Made by a program: the position numbers and the translations under genes
Source: an uncultured Prevotella sp.
Lineage (GTDB): Bacteria > Bacteroidota > Bacteroidia > Bacteroidales > Bacteroidaceae
Length of the DNA: 40,629 nucleotides
NCBI GenBank assembly: GCA_944320675.1
Contig: CALUIJ010000021.1
Location: 1 to 40,629 of the forward strand
Direction: 5' to 3'
The notes under the pieces: generated by a model
The model's database searches: none
The model's input: the letters and a program-made list of their open reading frames with translations, nothing else
Told to the model about the DNA's origin: nothing
Shown here: piece by piece, positions 16,093 to 24,459 of the stretch
How the letters are laid out: every line of letters begins with the position of its first letter
How positions within the stretch are numbered: the first letter of the stretch is position 1

Positions 16093-17625
16093 TTGTCGCA
16101 AATCATTTTTTATCTTGCGTGCGCTCTTATTGTGTTTTCATCGTGCAGTGGAAACAAGGATCATGATGATGGGAAGATAAGCTTGGAAGATTTTTCCAAG
16201 CTTTATGATGATGACTATTCCATCGATGAAGAAACGATACGTAAAAATATCAGCAAGATGGCAAGACGGGATGGGATAATGCTGTCAACCGACCGCCATG
16301 TCAACGAATACTATTCCGAGGGGGAACCATTCATTTGGATAAACCGCCTTGGAACGTACGGCCGTGCCGACACCTTGCTCGGCATAATACAAAAGGCCGG
16401 TTGTTACGGTTTCAGTACGAGTATGTTGAAAGTAAGCCAAATCAGGAAAGACCTTGACCGCATCAAGAACTTGGAAGTAGACAATGGCGAAAACGACGTC
16501 AATGCCGTCTTGGCACGCTTGGAATACAATCTGACCAAAGCAATGATGAGATATTCCGTAGGTTTGCGGTTCGGCCTGGTAAATCCTGACTATCTTTACA
16601 ACAACATTGAAGAATATCAAGCAGACTCAACAACTACAAGGTTCCGTCAACTTTCCGATCTCGGAACCGAGCGTCCTGGCGAAGCCTTTTACCGGCAAGT
16701 AATAACAAAGGCCTGCAACGACAGTATCGGCGATTTTTTTTCAAAGCTCCATCCTAAAAGCAAACTGTACGAATCTTTGTTAAAACGGTTGAATAATAAC
16801 AACCTGACCAACGTTGAAAGAATGAAAACCATCTGCAATATAGAGCGCTGCAGATGGCGGCTTAAGATTTTGTCAGGGCAACATCCGTTCGACAAGTATG
16901 TAGAAGTAAACATTCCGTCTTTTTCCTTAAAAGCGGTTGACAAAGACAAAGTAATGTCGATGCGCGTAGGCTGTGGCACGGTTAAGTACAAGACACCGCT
17001 GCTTACGAGTTGGATTACACGTATGGACGTCAACCCCCAATGGATAATACCTAAAAGCATATCTAAAGGATATGTCGGTAATTATGAGTACATGCATAAA
17101 ATGGGAATGTTCGTGCTTGACAAGAAAGAGGGCAAACTTCCGCCTGAAGAGGCTTCGCTCAGTAAGGTGATGAACGGGGAACAATATATCATACAGGCAG
17201 GCGGCCCTAAAAATTCGTTGGGACGCATTATCTTCAGGTTCGACAACAATTTTTCCGTATTCCTGCATGACACATCGTCGCCGTGGCTGTTCAAACGCGA
17301 AAGGAGGGCCGTAAGCCACGGATGCGTAAGAGTTGAGAAACCGTATGAACTCGCCTTGTTCCTATTTAAAGAGAAAAATCATGAGCTTGAAGAAAAGCTG
17401 AAATACTCCATGACCGTAGAACTCGTCAACGACAACGATTCTTTGAAAAAAAGGAAAATAGACAGGAAGCGCATAATCAACTCCATCCCTGTGAAGCCAC
17501 CGATACCGTTATTCATTACATATTATACGATATATTGGAATGACAACGGCGAACTTACCGATTTTCAAGATGTTTATGAATACGACAAGGTTTTATCCGA
17601 ACAATTGAAACCGTTTGTTGAATGA
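16093..17625 (+). CDS. L,D-transpeptidase lipoprotein (YkuD domain, YcbB-like)
   Basis: A 510-residue lipoprotein with signal peptide IIFYLACALIVFSSC. L,D-transpeptidases make 3-3 peptidoglycan cross-links or attach proteins to peptidoglycan in the periplasm. The catalytic segment SHGCVRVEKP has His409, Gly410 and nucleophile Cys411. Upstream are the conserved WITRMDVNPQWIIPKSI and the IQAGGPKNSLGRIIF strands. The N-terminal half (ISKMARRDGIMLS to YSVGLRFGLVNPDYLY) matches the scaffold domain of YcbB/LdtD-type enzymes. No ATG is available before the signal peptide because the frame is closed at 16057, so the start appears to be TTG at 16093. It begins 13 bp after the mini-protein stop, and the sigma gene begins 4 bp after its own stop. 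Confidence 0.88.
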   Translation: MSQIIFYLACALIVFSSCSGNKDHDDGKISLEDFSKLYDDDYSIDEETIRKNISKMARRDGIMLSTDRHVNEYYSEGEPFIWINRLGTYGRADTLLGIIQKAGCYGFSTSMLKVSQIRKDLDRIKNLEVDNGENDVNAVLARLEYNLTKAMMRYSVGLRFGLVNPDYLYNNIEEYQADSTTTRFRQLSDLGTERPGEAFYRQVITKACNDSIGDFFSKLHPKSKLYESLLKRLNNNNLTNVERMKTICNIERCRWRLKILSGQHPFDKYVEVNIPSFSLKAVDKDKVMSMRVGCGTVKYKTPLLTSWITRMDVNPQWIIPKSISKGYVGNYEYMHKMGMFVLDKKEGKLPPEEASLSKVMNGEQYIIQAGGPKNSLGRIIFRFDNNFSVFLHDTSSPWLFKRERRAVSHGCVRVEKPYELALFLFKEKNHELEEKLKYSMTVELVNDNDSLKKRKIDRKRIINSIPVKPPIPLFITYYTIYWNDNGELTDFQDVYEYDKVLSEQLKPFVE

Positions 17626-17629
17626 GACA

Positions 17630-18178
17630 ATGGTTAAAGACGAAAGAAAAATATATGAATTGCTGGCTTCAGAATCTACCAAGCGCAAGGCATTCGAGAT
17701 GATTGTCAAGTCATACGGCGAATGCTTGTATTGGAAGATAAGGTACATCGTATTGTCACATGACGACGCTAACGACGTATTACAAAACACATTTCTCAAG
17801 GCATGGTGCAACATAAGCTCTTTCCATGGGAAGTCGAAATTATCCACATGGCTTTACAGCATAGCCATAAATGAAGCGTTGGATTACCTACGCAAGAGCA
17901 AGAACAATCTTAAGGCTGTCAATCCGGACAATAGCATGCCTGTGGCCGACAAACTGATGGCCGACGAATACTTTGACGGAGACGAAATCCACGCAATGCT
18001 GATGCAAGCCGTGTCAACACTGCCCGAAGTCCAGCGGACCGTGTTCAACCTCAGATACTTTGAAAGTATGAAATACAGCGAAATCAGCGCCATACTTAAC
18101 ACCTCTGAGGGCGCGTTGAAAGCGTCTTACCACATCGCAGTCAAAAAAATATCGGATTATTTCCACTTGCACGAATGA
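17630..18178 (+). CDS. ECF-type RNA polymerase sigma factor
   Basis: A 182-residue sigma-70 family protein lacking regions 1 and 3. Region 2 is seen as AFEMIVKSYGECLYWKIRYI, then DDANDVLQNTFLKAW, then KSKLSTWLYSIAINEALDYLR, which covers the -10 recognition helix. Region 4 is TLPEVQRTVFNLRYFESMKY, then SEISAILNTSEGALKASYH, the -35 recognition helix-turn-helix. The ATG at 17630 is 4 bp after the L,D-transpeptidase stop, so the two are probably co-translated. A probable anti-sigma partner follows. Confidence 0.92.
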   Translation: MVKDERKIYELLASESTKRKAFEMIVKSYGECLYWKIRYIVLSHDDANDVLQNTFLKAWCNISSFHGKSKLSTWLYSIAINEALDYLRKSKNNLKAVNPDNSMPVADKLMADEYFDGDEIHAMLMQAVSTLPEVQRTVFNLRYFESMKYSEISAILNTSEGALKASYHIAVKKISDYFHLHE

Positions 18179-18241
18179 ATTAAGGACTATCGATTAAACT
18201 TTTTCTGCGGCAAACCGTCAAAGAAGTAAAAAGGAAGCATT

Positions 18242-18601
18242 ATGAGAGAAGAGGTATTGCTGGAGAAAAAGTTCGGAAAACCGAATTTATTCAAAGTGCC
18301 CGAAGGGTATTTTGAAACTCTCGAAACATGTGTCATGGGCAAAATCCCCAAGCAACCCCGAATAAGTAAGCACCCAATTACAAGATTCCTACGTCCTGCC
18401 GTATGTGCGGCGTGCATCATTGCGGCGATAATTACAACGACCATTTACTTTCTCAATATTGACGGCAGGGCAGGCAAACACATGGCAAACATTTCAGACA
18501 ATATCCAACCTGTAGTTTACCAGGACATGGCAATAGACGAAATATCTGACTATGCAATGTTCGACAATGACGATTTCTACTCATTTATAGCGGACGAATA
18601 A
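18242..18601 (+). CDS. Probable anti-sigma factor, single-pass membrane protein
   Basis: A 119-residue protein. The cytoplasmic N-terminal part has the KPNLFKVPEGYFETLE segment, which I recall from Bacteroidota proteins encoded directly after ECF sigma genes. A single transmembrane helix follows at about residues 58-76 (CAACIIAAIITTTIYFL), then a short acidic periplasmic tail ending DDFYSFIADE. No zinc-binding anti-sigma motif (HxxxCxxC) is visible. The role as anti-sigma is inferred from position and topology. Confidence 0.65.
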   Translation: MREEVLLEKKFGKPNLFKVPEGYFETLETCVMGKIPKQPRISKHPITRFLRPAVCAACIIAAIITTTIYFLNIDGRAGKHMANISDNIQPVVYQDMAIDEISDYAMFDNDDFYSFIADE

Positions 18602-18612
18602 CAACTTTGCGT

Positions 18613-19065
18613 ATGAAAATGAAAAGATTAATATTTCTTATCGCTTTATTAACGATATTCTTGTCTGGAATTTCAGCCCAACAGAAACAAAAAAGATTCA
18701 CTCGTGAGCGTTTTCAAGCCGAATTAGAACAATACATAACCAAAAAGGCGTGTCTTACACCTAATGAAGCGTCAAAATTCTTTCCACTTTACAACGAGAT
18801 GAAGAGCAAGCAGCAGGCCCTGCACGGCGAAATGAAAAGCTTAAAACGCATAAAACCGACATCTGACTCAGAATGCAAGAAAAACATACTGAAACGCGAC
18901 GAGTTTGAGATTGAAATTAAAAACATACAAAAGACATATCATGAGAAATTCATGAAAATCCTGTCGGCAAAAAAAGTGTATGACATACTGAAAGCCGAAG
19001 ACCGTTTTCACCGCCAAATGTTCAAACGGACTGCTAACAGGAACCGCAACAAGAAAAAAGATTAG
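18613..19065 (+). CDS. Spy/CpxP-like periplasmic protein
   Basis: A 150-residue protein with a signal peptide (LIFLIALLTIFLSGISAQ). The mature part is all-helical, highly charged and basic, with FTRERFQAELEQYITKKACL, a segment LTPNEASKFFPLYNEM that resembles the LTxxQ motif region of Spy/CpxP sensors, and a strongly basic tail NRNRNKKKD. Such proteins often follow ECF sigma/anti-sigma pairs in Bacteroidota and are thought to sense envelope stress or bind metals. It begins 11 bp after the anti-sigma stop. Upstream in-frame TTG at 18607 is the less likely start. Confidence 0.7.
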   Translation: MKMKRLIFLIALLTIFLSGISAQQKQKRFTRERFQAELEQYITKKACLTPNEASKFFPLYNEMKSKQQALHGEMKSLKRIKPTSDSECKKNILKRDEFEIEIKNIQKTYHEKFMKILSAKKVYDILKAEDRFHRQMFKRTANRNRNKKKD

Positions 19066-19225
19066 ATGTGGAAACACTATGGCTTGCTTGATAAATAAGG
19101 ATTAACACATATTCTCAAAAAGCCAGGCACATTGAATTTCCTGGATTTAATATGCCACAGTTTAGGTTATGCCGCAATCGTGACAGCGATTAGTCTTTCC
19201 TAATCTACCGGATTCATATCACATT

Positions 19226-19420
19226 TAACGTCACAATGTCACAACGCACCTCAAACCGCTGATTATAAAATAGTTGCATGGTGACATTATGAGAAGCCGC
19301 ACATTCACTATCGTCACACGTCAGGTCGGTGACAGTGGTGAATGTGCGGCTTCTCATAATGTCACCATGCAAGGTCGTGATTTTCAGTACCTTACATCTT
19401 AAGGTGATATTGTGATATTA
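19226..19420. repeat. Long palindrome, family D, copy 2
   Basis: A 195-bp element. Outer arms: TAACGTCACAATGTCA from 19226, against a right arm whose reverse complement is TAATATCACAATATCA, ending at 19420. The core is a very long hairpin with 42-nt arms at 19276-19317 and 19329-19370, with 39 of 42 positions paired and an 11-nt loop. It shares the plan and sequence of 8724-8915. The gap from 19066 to 19225 shows no gene or clear terminator. Confidence 0.85.
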
Positions 19421-19476
19421 AAACCGAATCAGTCATTAGCCTTTATTGTTCCGAACAACTACCTATTGCTTTCTCA

Positions 19477-19525
19477 TTTGCCGCCTTTCATCATGTGAGA
19501 GGCCGCGTTTTGCAGAGGTATTCTT
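19477..19525. repeat. Dispersed repeat downstream of family D copy 2
   Basis: TTTGCCGCCTTTCATCATGT and GAGAGGCCGCGTTTTG match the segment at 8967-9012. A possible lone end of family B (ACCGAATCAGTCATTAG) lies at 19423-19439. The remaining bases up to the fcl stop at 19660 show nothing else. Confidence 0.5.
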
Positions 19526-19659
19526 GAAAAGGCAGCATTGCTTCCTTGACTGACCTTCATAAAGCAGAAGTGGATTATGTGGAGACTTCCCCATAGTCCA
19601 TTCTGCTCCCAAAACCTTTTATTCCGGTTAGCTTCCGCCTTGGCCTATTATTCCGTGGC

Positions 19660-20760
19660 TCACGCGTTTTTGTGGTTGATACAGATACCGAGCTTGTACC
19701 ATTCGTAAAGCTTGTGTACGCCTTCGTCAATTTCTATCTTGTGGTGCCATCCGAGATTGTGCAGTTTTGTAACGTCGGTCAGTTTGCGCGGCGTACCGTC
19801 GGGCTTCGTCGTGTCCCAACGCAACTCGCCTTTGAAGCCGACTTCGGCCACTACTTTCTCAGCCAATTCTTTTATGCTAAGTTCCTTACCGGTGCCGACG
19901 TTGATGTGGCAGTTTCTTATTTCCTTGTCGCCCGGGTTGTAAGTGTCTTTGAAATCAACATTCAACAATACATGTACGCTGGCATCGGCCATCTCTTCGC
20001 TCCATAAGAATTCGCGCATAGGGCTGCCCGTCCCCCACAGGGTGACCGCCTCGGGCGTGATTCCATATTTTGCAAGCTCGGCAAGTATATCGGCATTGCC
20101 GTTCTTGCCGCTTACGCCTTCCACGGGGCGTAGGTCGAGGTCTTTCCTTACTTCGTCCCATTTCCCCTCGTTCAGACATTTTGCCAAGTGCACCTTTCGT
20201 ATCATGGCGGGCAGCACGTGGCTGTTCTCGAGATGGAAGTTGTCGTTTGGCCCGTAGAGGTTCGTCGGCATGACGGCGATATAATTGCACCCGTATTGTA
20301 TGCTGAAGCTCTCGCACATTTTCAAGCCTGCGATTTTTGCTATCGCGTAAGGCTCGTTGGTGTATTCAAGTTCCGATGTCAGTAGTGCGTCCTCCCTCAT
20401 TGGCTGCGGAGCCGTGCGGGGATAGATGCATGTGCTGCCGAGGAACAAAAGCTTCTTTACGCCGTGCCTGAAGCTTTCGCCGATGACGTTCTGCTGTATC
20501 TGGAGGTTCTGGTAAATGAAGTCAGCGCGGTAATTCAGGTTCGCCATAATGCCTCCTACGTGGGCGGCGGCCAGGACTACGGCGTCGGGCTTTTCTTCGT
20601 CGAAGAATTGCTTCACCGCAATGGGGTCGAGTAGGTCGAGATCCTTGTGGCTGCGGCCTACAAGGTTCTCGTAACCACGCGATTTCAGGTTGTTCCATAT
20701 TGCCGAGCCCACAAGTCCGTGGTGCCCGGCGACATATATTTTAGAGTTTTTATCCAACAT
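19660..20760 (-). CDS. fcl: GDP-L-fucose synthase
   Basis: A 366-residue short-chain dehydrogenase-fold epimerase/reductase. It turns GDP-4-keto-6-deoxy-D-mannose into GDP-L-fucose with NADPH. The nucleotide-binding motif is VAGHHGLVGSAIW near the N-terminus; the catalytic YxxxK is in NEPYAIAKIAG; the family signature FLGSTCIYPRTAPQPM is also present. It starts two bases after the gmd stop, so both are made together. In Bacteroidales GDP-fucose feeds capsule and glycoprotein fucosylation. No glycosyltransferase genes are next to it, so the product probably serves loci elsewhere. Confidence 0.96.
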   Translation of the reverse strand: MLDKNSKIYVAGHHGLVGSAIWNNLKSRGYENLVGRSHKDLDLLDPIAVKQFFDEEKPDAVVLAAAHVGGIMANLNYRADFIYQNLQIQQNVIGESFRHGVKKLLFLGSTCIYPRTAPQPMREDALLTSELEYTNEPYAIAKIAGLKMCESFSIQYGCNYIAVMPTNLYGPNDNFHLENSHVLPAMIRKVHLAKCLNEGKWDEVRKDLDLRPVEGVSGKNGNADILAELAKYGITPEAVTLWGTGSPMREFLWSEEMADASVHVLLNVDFKDTYNPGDKEIRNCHINVGTGKELSIKELAEKVVAEVGFKGELRWDTTKPDGTPRKLTDVTKLHNLGWHHKIEIDEGVHKLYEWYKLGICINHKNA

Positions 20761-20762
20761 TG

Positions 20763-21848
20763 TTATTCTGCCATTTGAGCCTTGATGTAAAGTTTCTTCA
20801 CAAACTTCATGTCGTGCTTGACCATTATCCGTATCAGTTCGTCAAACGACGTCTTCGTAGGATTCCATCCCAGTGTTTTCTTCGCCTTTGCAGGGTTGCC
20901 GAGTAGCTGGTCTACCTCGCAAGGGCGGAAATACTTCGGGTCGACCTCGACGAGCACCTTACCCGTAGCAACGTCTATACCCTTCTCGTCAACGCCTTCG
21001 CCTTCCCACCGCAGTTCCATGCCGGCTTCCTTGAACGCCAATGTGCAGAACTCGCGCACCGTGTGCATCTCGCCGGTGGCTATTACGAAGTCGTCGGGTT
21101 CGGGCTGTTGCAATATCATCCACATGCATTCGACGTAATCGCGTGCGTATCCCCAGTCGCGGCGGGCGTCAAGATTGCCAAGGTACAGCTTGTCTTGGTA
21201 GCCTTGTGCTATCCTGCATGCCGCAAGGGTGATTTTCCTCGTCACGAAGTTTTCGCCGCGGCGCTCGCTTTCGTGATTGAACAAAATGCCGTTGCAGCAG
21301 TACATGCCGTAGCTTTCACGGTAATTCTTCATTATCCAGAAACCGTATAGCTTGGCCACCGAATAGGGCGAGCGCGGATAGAATGGGGTAGTCTCGCTCT
21401 GCGGTATTTCCTGCACCTTGCCGTAGAGTTCGGATGTCGATGCCTGGTAAATGCGGCAAGACTTGTCAAGACCGCAGATGCGTACGGCCTCAAGCAGGCG
21501 CAGCACGCCGACGGCGTCGGTGTCTGCCGTATATTCAGGAACGTCGAACGATACTTTTACATGGCTCTGGGCGGCAAGGTTGTAAATCTCGGTCGGCTTT
21601 ACTTCGCCTATGATGCGGATCAATGAAGATGAGTCTGTCATGTCAGCCCAATGCAGGTTGACAAGACGCGACTTCTTCATGTCGCGCACCCATTCGTCAA
21701 GGTACAGATGCTCTATCCTGCCGGTGTTGAACGACGATGAGCGGCGCAGCAATCCATGTACTTCATACCCTTTTTCAATAAGGAATTCCGCCAGGTATGA
21801 ACCATCCTGGCCGGTAATTCCCGTAATCAATGCAACGTTTTTTTTCAT
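20763..21848 (-). CDS. gmd: GDP-mannose 4,6-dehydratase
   Basis: A 361-residue enzyme that converts GDP-D-mannose into GDP-4-keto-6-deoxy-D-mannose using bound NADP. The Rossmann motif [12 protein letters not shown] is at residues 10-21. The catalytic region includes [14 protein letters not shown] and the YxxxK of [12 protein letters not shown]. The GDP-mannose signature [18 protein letters not shown] is complete. Length matches the family. It lies 38 bp after manC and 2 bp before fcl on the same strand. Confidence 0.97.
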   Translation of the reverse strand: MKKNVALITGITGQDGSYLAEFLIEKGYEVHGLLRRSSSFNTGRIEHLYLDEWVRDMKKSRLVNLHWADMTDSSSLIRIIGEVKPTEIYNLAAQSHVKVSFDVPEYTADTDAVGVLRLLEAVRICGLDKSCRIYQASTSELYGKVQEIPQSETTPFYPRSPYSVAKLYGFWIMKNYRESYGMYCCNGILFNHESERRGENFVTRKITLAACRIAQGYQDKLYLGNLDARRDWGYARDYVECMWMILQQPEPDDFVIATGEMHTVREFCTLAFKEAGMELRWEGEGVDEKGIDVATGKVLVEVDPKYFRPCEVDQLLGNPAKAKKTLGWNPTKTSFDELIRIMVKHDMKFVKKLYIKAQMAE

Positions 21849-21886
21849 TCCTTAATTTATTAAAGTTTTTATATGTCGGTTTCCTA

Positions 21887-22954
21887 TCAGTCTCCTTCAG
21901 AGAATTGCTTTATGCGCTGTTCCTCCGAGAGTTTGCAGATCAACAGCTTGTCGTCTTTCTCGGCGATGATGAATCCGTCAAGTCCCTGTATCACGACTTT
22001 CTTTTTATCCAAAGTGTGGACGATGCAATTATGTGTGTCGTATAGCGATACATTGTTTCCTATCACGCCGTTGCCGTAAAGGTCTTTCTTTGTCTGGACC
22101 AGCAAAGAGCCCCATGTGCCAAGGTCGCTCCATCCGAAGTCGGCAGGACAAACGAAAATTTCCTCCGCTTTTTCCATTATGGCGTAGTCTACTGAAATAT
22201 TCTCGCATTCGGGGAATCTTTTATTGATTTCTTCCTGCTCTTGCGGTGTTCCGTAAACTGGCAGCATGCCCTCGAAAATCTTGCTGATGGCTGGTTGGTA
22301 CACCCTGAAGGCGTTTACGATCGTGTTGACACTCCAAATGAATATGCCCGCGTTCCAGAAATAGCTCTTGTTCTTTATGTATTTCTTCGCCGTTTCAAGG
22401 TCAGGCTTTTCCCTGAAGGAATCAACCCTGAATATCTCCTTGTTGCGGGGCGAGCTCGATGACAGGTCGGCTTGGATGTAACCGTAACCTGTCTCCGGGC
22501 GTGTCGGCTTCATCCCAAGCGTTATTATGGCATCGGTCTCGGCGGTGAATTTGAGGCATTGCGTGATAACGCGCTTGAATTCCTCGCTATTCATGACGAC
22601 GTGGTCGCTCGGCGAGACTACGATGTTGGCATTCCTGTCCTTCGCCTTGATCCTCCAGCTTACATAGGCGATGCACGGCGCCGTGTTACGCCTGCATGGC
22701 TCGCAAAGGATGTTTGTCTCGGGTATCTCGGGCAGTTGCTCCTTGACGACATCCTTATAGTTTACACTTGTCACCACCCATACGTTTTCAGGGGCGCATA
22801 CGCCTTTAAACCTGTCAAAAGTGAGTTGCAACAAAGAACGTCCCGTTCCTAATACGTCTATGAACTGTTTAGGTTTTTCTGCTGTACTCATAGGCCAGAA
22901 GCGGCTTCCCACTCCACCTGCCATTATGACTAAATGATTGTTCGAATAAGCCAT
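21887..22954 (-). CDS. manC: Mannose-1-phosphate guanylyltransferase
   Basis: A 355-residue nucleotidyltransferase that makes GDP-mannose from mannose-1-phosphate and GTP. The signature MAGGVGSRFWPMSTAEKPKQ is at residues 11-30. Also present are VVSPSDHVV and the substrate loop RPETGYGYIQ, followed by FREKPDLETA and FWNAGIFIW. There is no C-terminal phosphomannose isomerase domain, so this is the short monofunctional type common in Bacteroidota. With gmd and fcl it completes the three-step supply of GDP-L-fucose. Confidence 0.95.
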   Translation of the reverse strand: MAYSNNHLVIMAGGVGSRFWPMSTAEKPKQFIDVLGTGRSLLQLTFDRFKGVCAPENVWVVTSVNYKDVVKEQLPEIPETNILCEPCRRNTAPCIAYVSWRIKAKDRNANIVVSPSDHVVMNSEEFKRVITQCLKFTAETDAIITLGMKPTRPETGYGYIQADLSSSSPRNKEIFRVDSFREKPDLETAKKYIKNKSYFWNAGIFIWSVNTIVNAFRVYQPAISKIFEGMLPVYGTPQEQEEINKRFPECENISVDYAIMEKAEEIFVCPADFGWSDLGTWGSLLVQTKKDLYGNGVIGNNVSLYDTHNCIVHTLDKKKVVIQGLDGFIIAEKDDKLLICKLSEEQRIKQFSEGD

Positions 22955-22988
22955 AAAACTTTAGAACTAATTTGAAAAAATACAGGCA

Positions 22989-22996
22989 CAAAGTTA
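22989..22996 (-). promoter_or_regulatory. -7 element (TAACTTTG) for manC-gmd-fcl
   Basis: Minus-strand TAACTTTG matches TAnnTTTG, 35 bp before the manC ATG. The upstream region is A/T-rich without a clear TTTG at the right distance. Confidence 0.5.
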
Positions 22997-23029
22997 GAAA
23001 AAAAGAATAAATAATGAAAAGAAAACAAG

Positions 23030-23064
23030 AAAAAAGGCGGAATTTTTTGTTCCGCCCTTTTTTG
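23030..23064 (-). terminator. Rho-independent terminator of xylBA
   Basis: GGCGGAA and TTCCGCC form a hairpin around TTTTTTG, flanked by A-rich and T-rich runs on both sides, so it could stop transcription in both directions. It lies 17 bp past the xylA stop, on the strand of xylBA. Confidence 0.85.
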
Positions 23065-23080
23065 TATGATGACTTTACGC

Positions 23081-24397
23081 TTATTTGCAGTACCAGCTTA
23101 CGATAGTCTCGTAAAGCTCCTGCTTGCCTGAAGTCTGCTTAGGCTCGCCTACCTCCTTTGCGTAAGCGACGATGTCCTCGAGCGAGAGCTTGCCTTCCTC
23201 GAACTCCTTACCCTTACCAGAGTCGAACGAGGCGTAACGGTTCTTGAGCATCTCGCAGTAAGGAGACTTCTCAATCAGGTTGGCGGCGTTCTCCAATGCG
23301 CGTGCCATAGCGTCCATGCCGCTGATGTGGGCGATGAAGATGTCTTCCAGGTCGGTAGAGTTACGACGGATCTTGGCGTCGAAGTTTGAACCGCCGTTGC
23401 CGAGGCCGCCGTTGCGGATGATATGGATCATAGCCTGCGTAAGCTCCCAGTTGTCAATCGGGAACTGGTCGGTGTCCCAGCCGTTCTGGTAATCGCCGCG
23501 GTTTGCGTCGATGCTTCCGAGCATGCCGTTGTCTACGGCTACGGCCAGCTCATGCTCAAACGTGTGTCCTGCAAGGGTTGCGTGGTTGACTTCGATGTTC
23601 ACCTTGAAGTCATTTTCAAGACCGTGTGCGCGGAGGAATCCGATGACGGTCTCAGTGTCGACGTCATACTGGTGCTTTGTCGGCTCCATCGGCTTCGGCT
23701 CAATAAGGAACGTACCCGTGAATCCCTTCGAGCGTGCATAGTCGCGTGCGGCTTTCAGCATGTTTGCCAAGTGGTCTTTCTCACGCTGCATCTGGGTGTT
23801 CAGCAGGCTCATGTAGCCTTCGCGTCCGCCCCAGAACACGTAATTGGTTCCGCCGAGCTTTATAGTTGCGTCGATGGCGTTCTTTATCTGCACTGCTGCG
23901 CGTGCTACGACGTCGAAGTCGGGGTTGGTGGCTGCGCCGTTCATGTAACGTTTGTTGCCGAATACGTTTGCCGTACCCCACAGGTTCTTGATGTTCGTAC
24001 CTTTCATCTTCTCCAGCGCGTAGTCGGTAATGGCCTTCATGCGGGCTTCGTATTCTTCGATCGTGTCGCCTTCGTCTACGAGGTCTACATCGTGGAAGCA
24101 GAAATACTCAATTCCCAGCTTTTCCATGATCTCAAAACCGGCGTCCATCTTGTCCTTGGCACGCTCAACGGCGTCAGCCTTTTCGTCCCAAGGGTAGACA
24201 CGTGTCCCGCCGCCGAACTGGTCGCCGCTTGCCTGTCCGAGTGTGTGCCACCATGCCATGGCGAACTTCAACCAGTCTTTCATTTTTTTACCCATTATCA
24301 CCTTTTCTGCATCATAATAGTGATAAGCCAACGGGTTGGTGCTGTTCACACCTTCAAACTTGATTTTTCCAATCTGCGGAAAATACTCTTTTGCCAT
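23081..24397 (-). CDS. xylA: Xylose isomerase
   Basis: A 438-residue class II xylose isomerase that interconverts D-xylose and D-xylulose (and glucose and fructose weakly). The N-terminal [11 protein letters not shown] is typical of the longer class II enzymes. Active-site segments are visible: FCFHDVDL with the catalytic His/Asp, [24 protein letters not shown] with the metal-binding Glu, [15 protein letters not shown], and the metal-site [14 protein letters not shown]. Length and sequence are intact. The gene follows xylB after 62 bp and ends at the terminator at 23030-23064. No xylose transporter or regulator is adjacent. Confidence 0.97.
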   Translation of the reverse strand: MAKEYFPQIGKIKFEGVNSTNPLAYHYYDAEKVIMGKKMKDWLKFAMAWWHTLGQASGDQFGGGTRVYPWDEKADAVERAKDKMDAGFEIMEKLGIEYFCFHDVDLVDEGDTIEEYEARMKAITDYALEKMKGTNIKNLWGTANVFGNKRYMNGAATNPDFDVVARAAVQIKNAIDATIKLGGTNYVFWGGREGYMSLLNTQMQREKDHLANMLKAARDYARSKGFTGTFLIEPKPMEPTKHQYDVDTETVIGFLRAHGLENDFKVNIEVNHATLAGHTFEHELAVAVDNGMLGSIDANRGDYQNGWDTDQFPIDNWELTQAMIHIIRNGGLGNGGSNFDAKIRRNSTDLEDIFIAHISGMDAMARALENAANLIEKSPYCEMLKNRYASFDSGKGKEFEEGKLSLEDIVAYAKEVGEPKQTSGKQELYETIVSWYCK

Positions 24398-24459
24398 AAT
24401 AGTTTATGTTTATAGGTTACTAATTAGTATATTGGTTTCTTTGTATGTTTGTCTTTTGT

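Noticed and set aside
19276..19370. Reading the long hairpin as a terminator
   Set aside because: The arms are 42 nt long without a following T-tract and the nearest gene ends are 200 bp or more away.
19660..22954. Treating manC-gmd-fcl as part of a capsule locus
   Set aside because: No glycosyltransferase, flippase or polymerase gene is next to it; it looks like a stand-alone GDP-fucose supply operon.
23423..24415. 330-codon ORF antisense to xylA
   Set aside because: Xylose isomerase on the other strand is unmistakable; the plus-strand frame is a codon-bias shadow with no domain.
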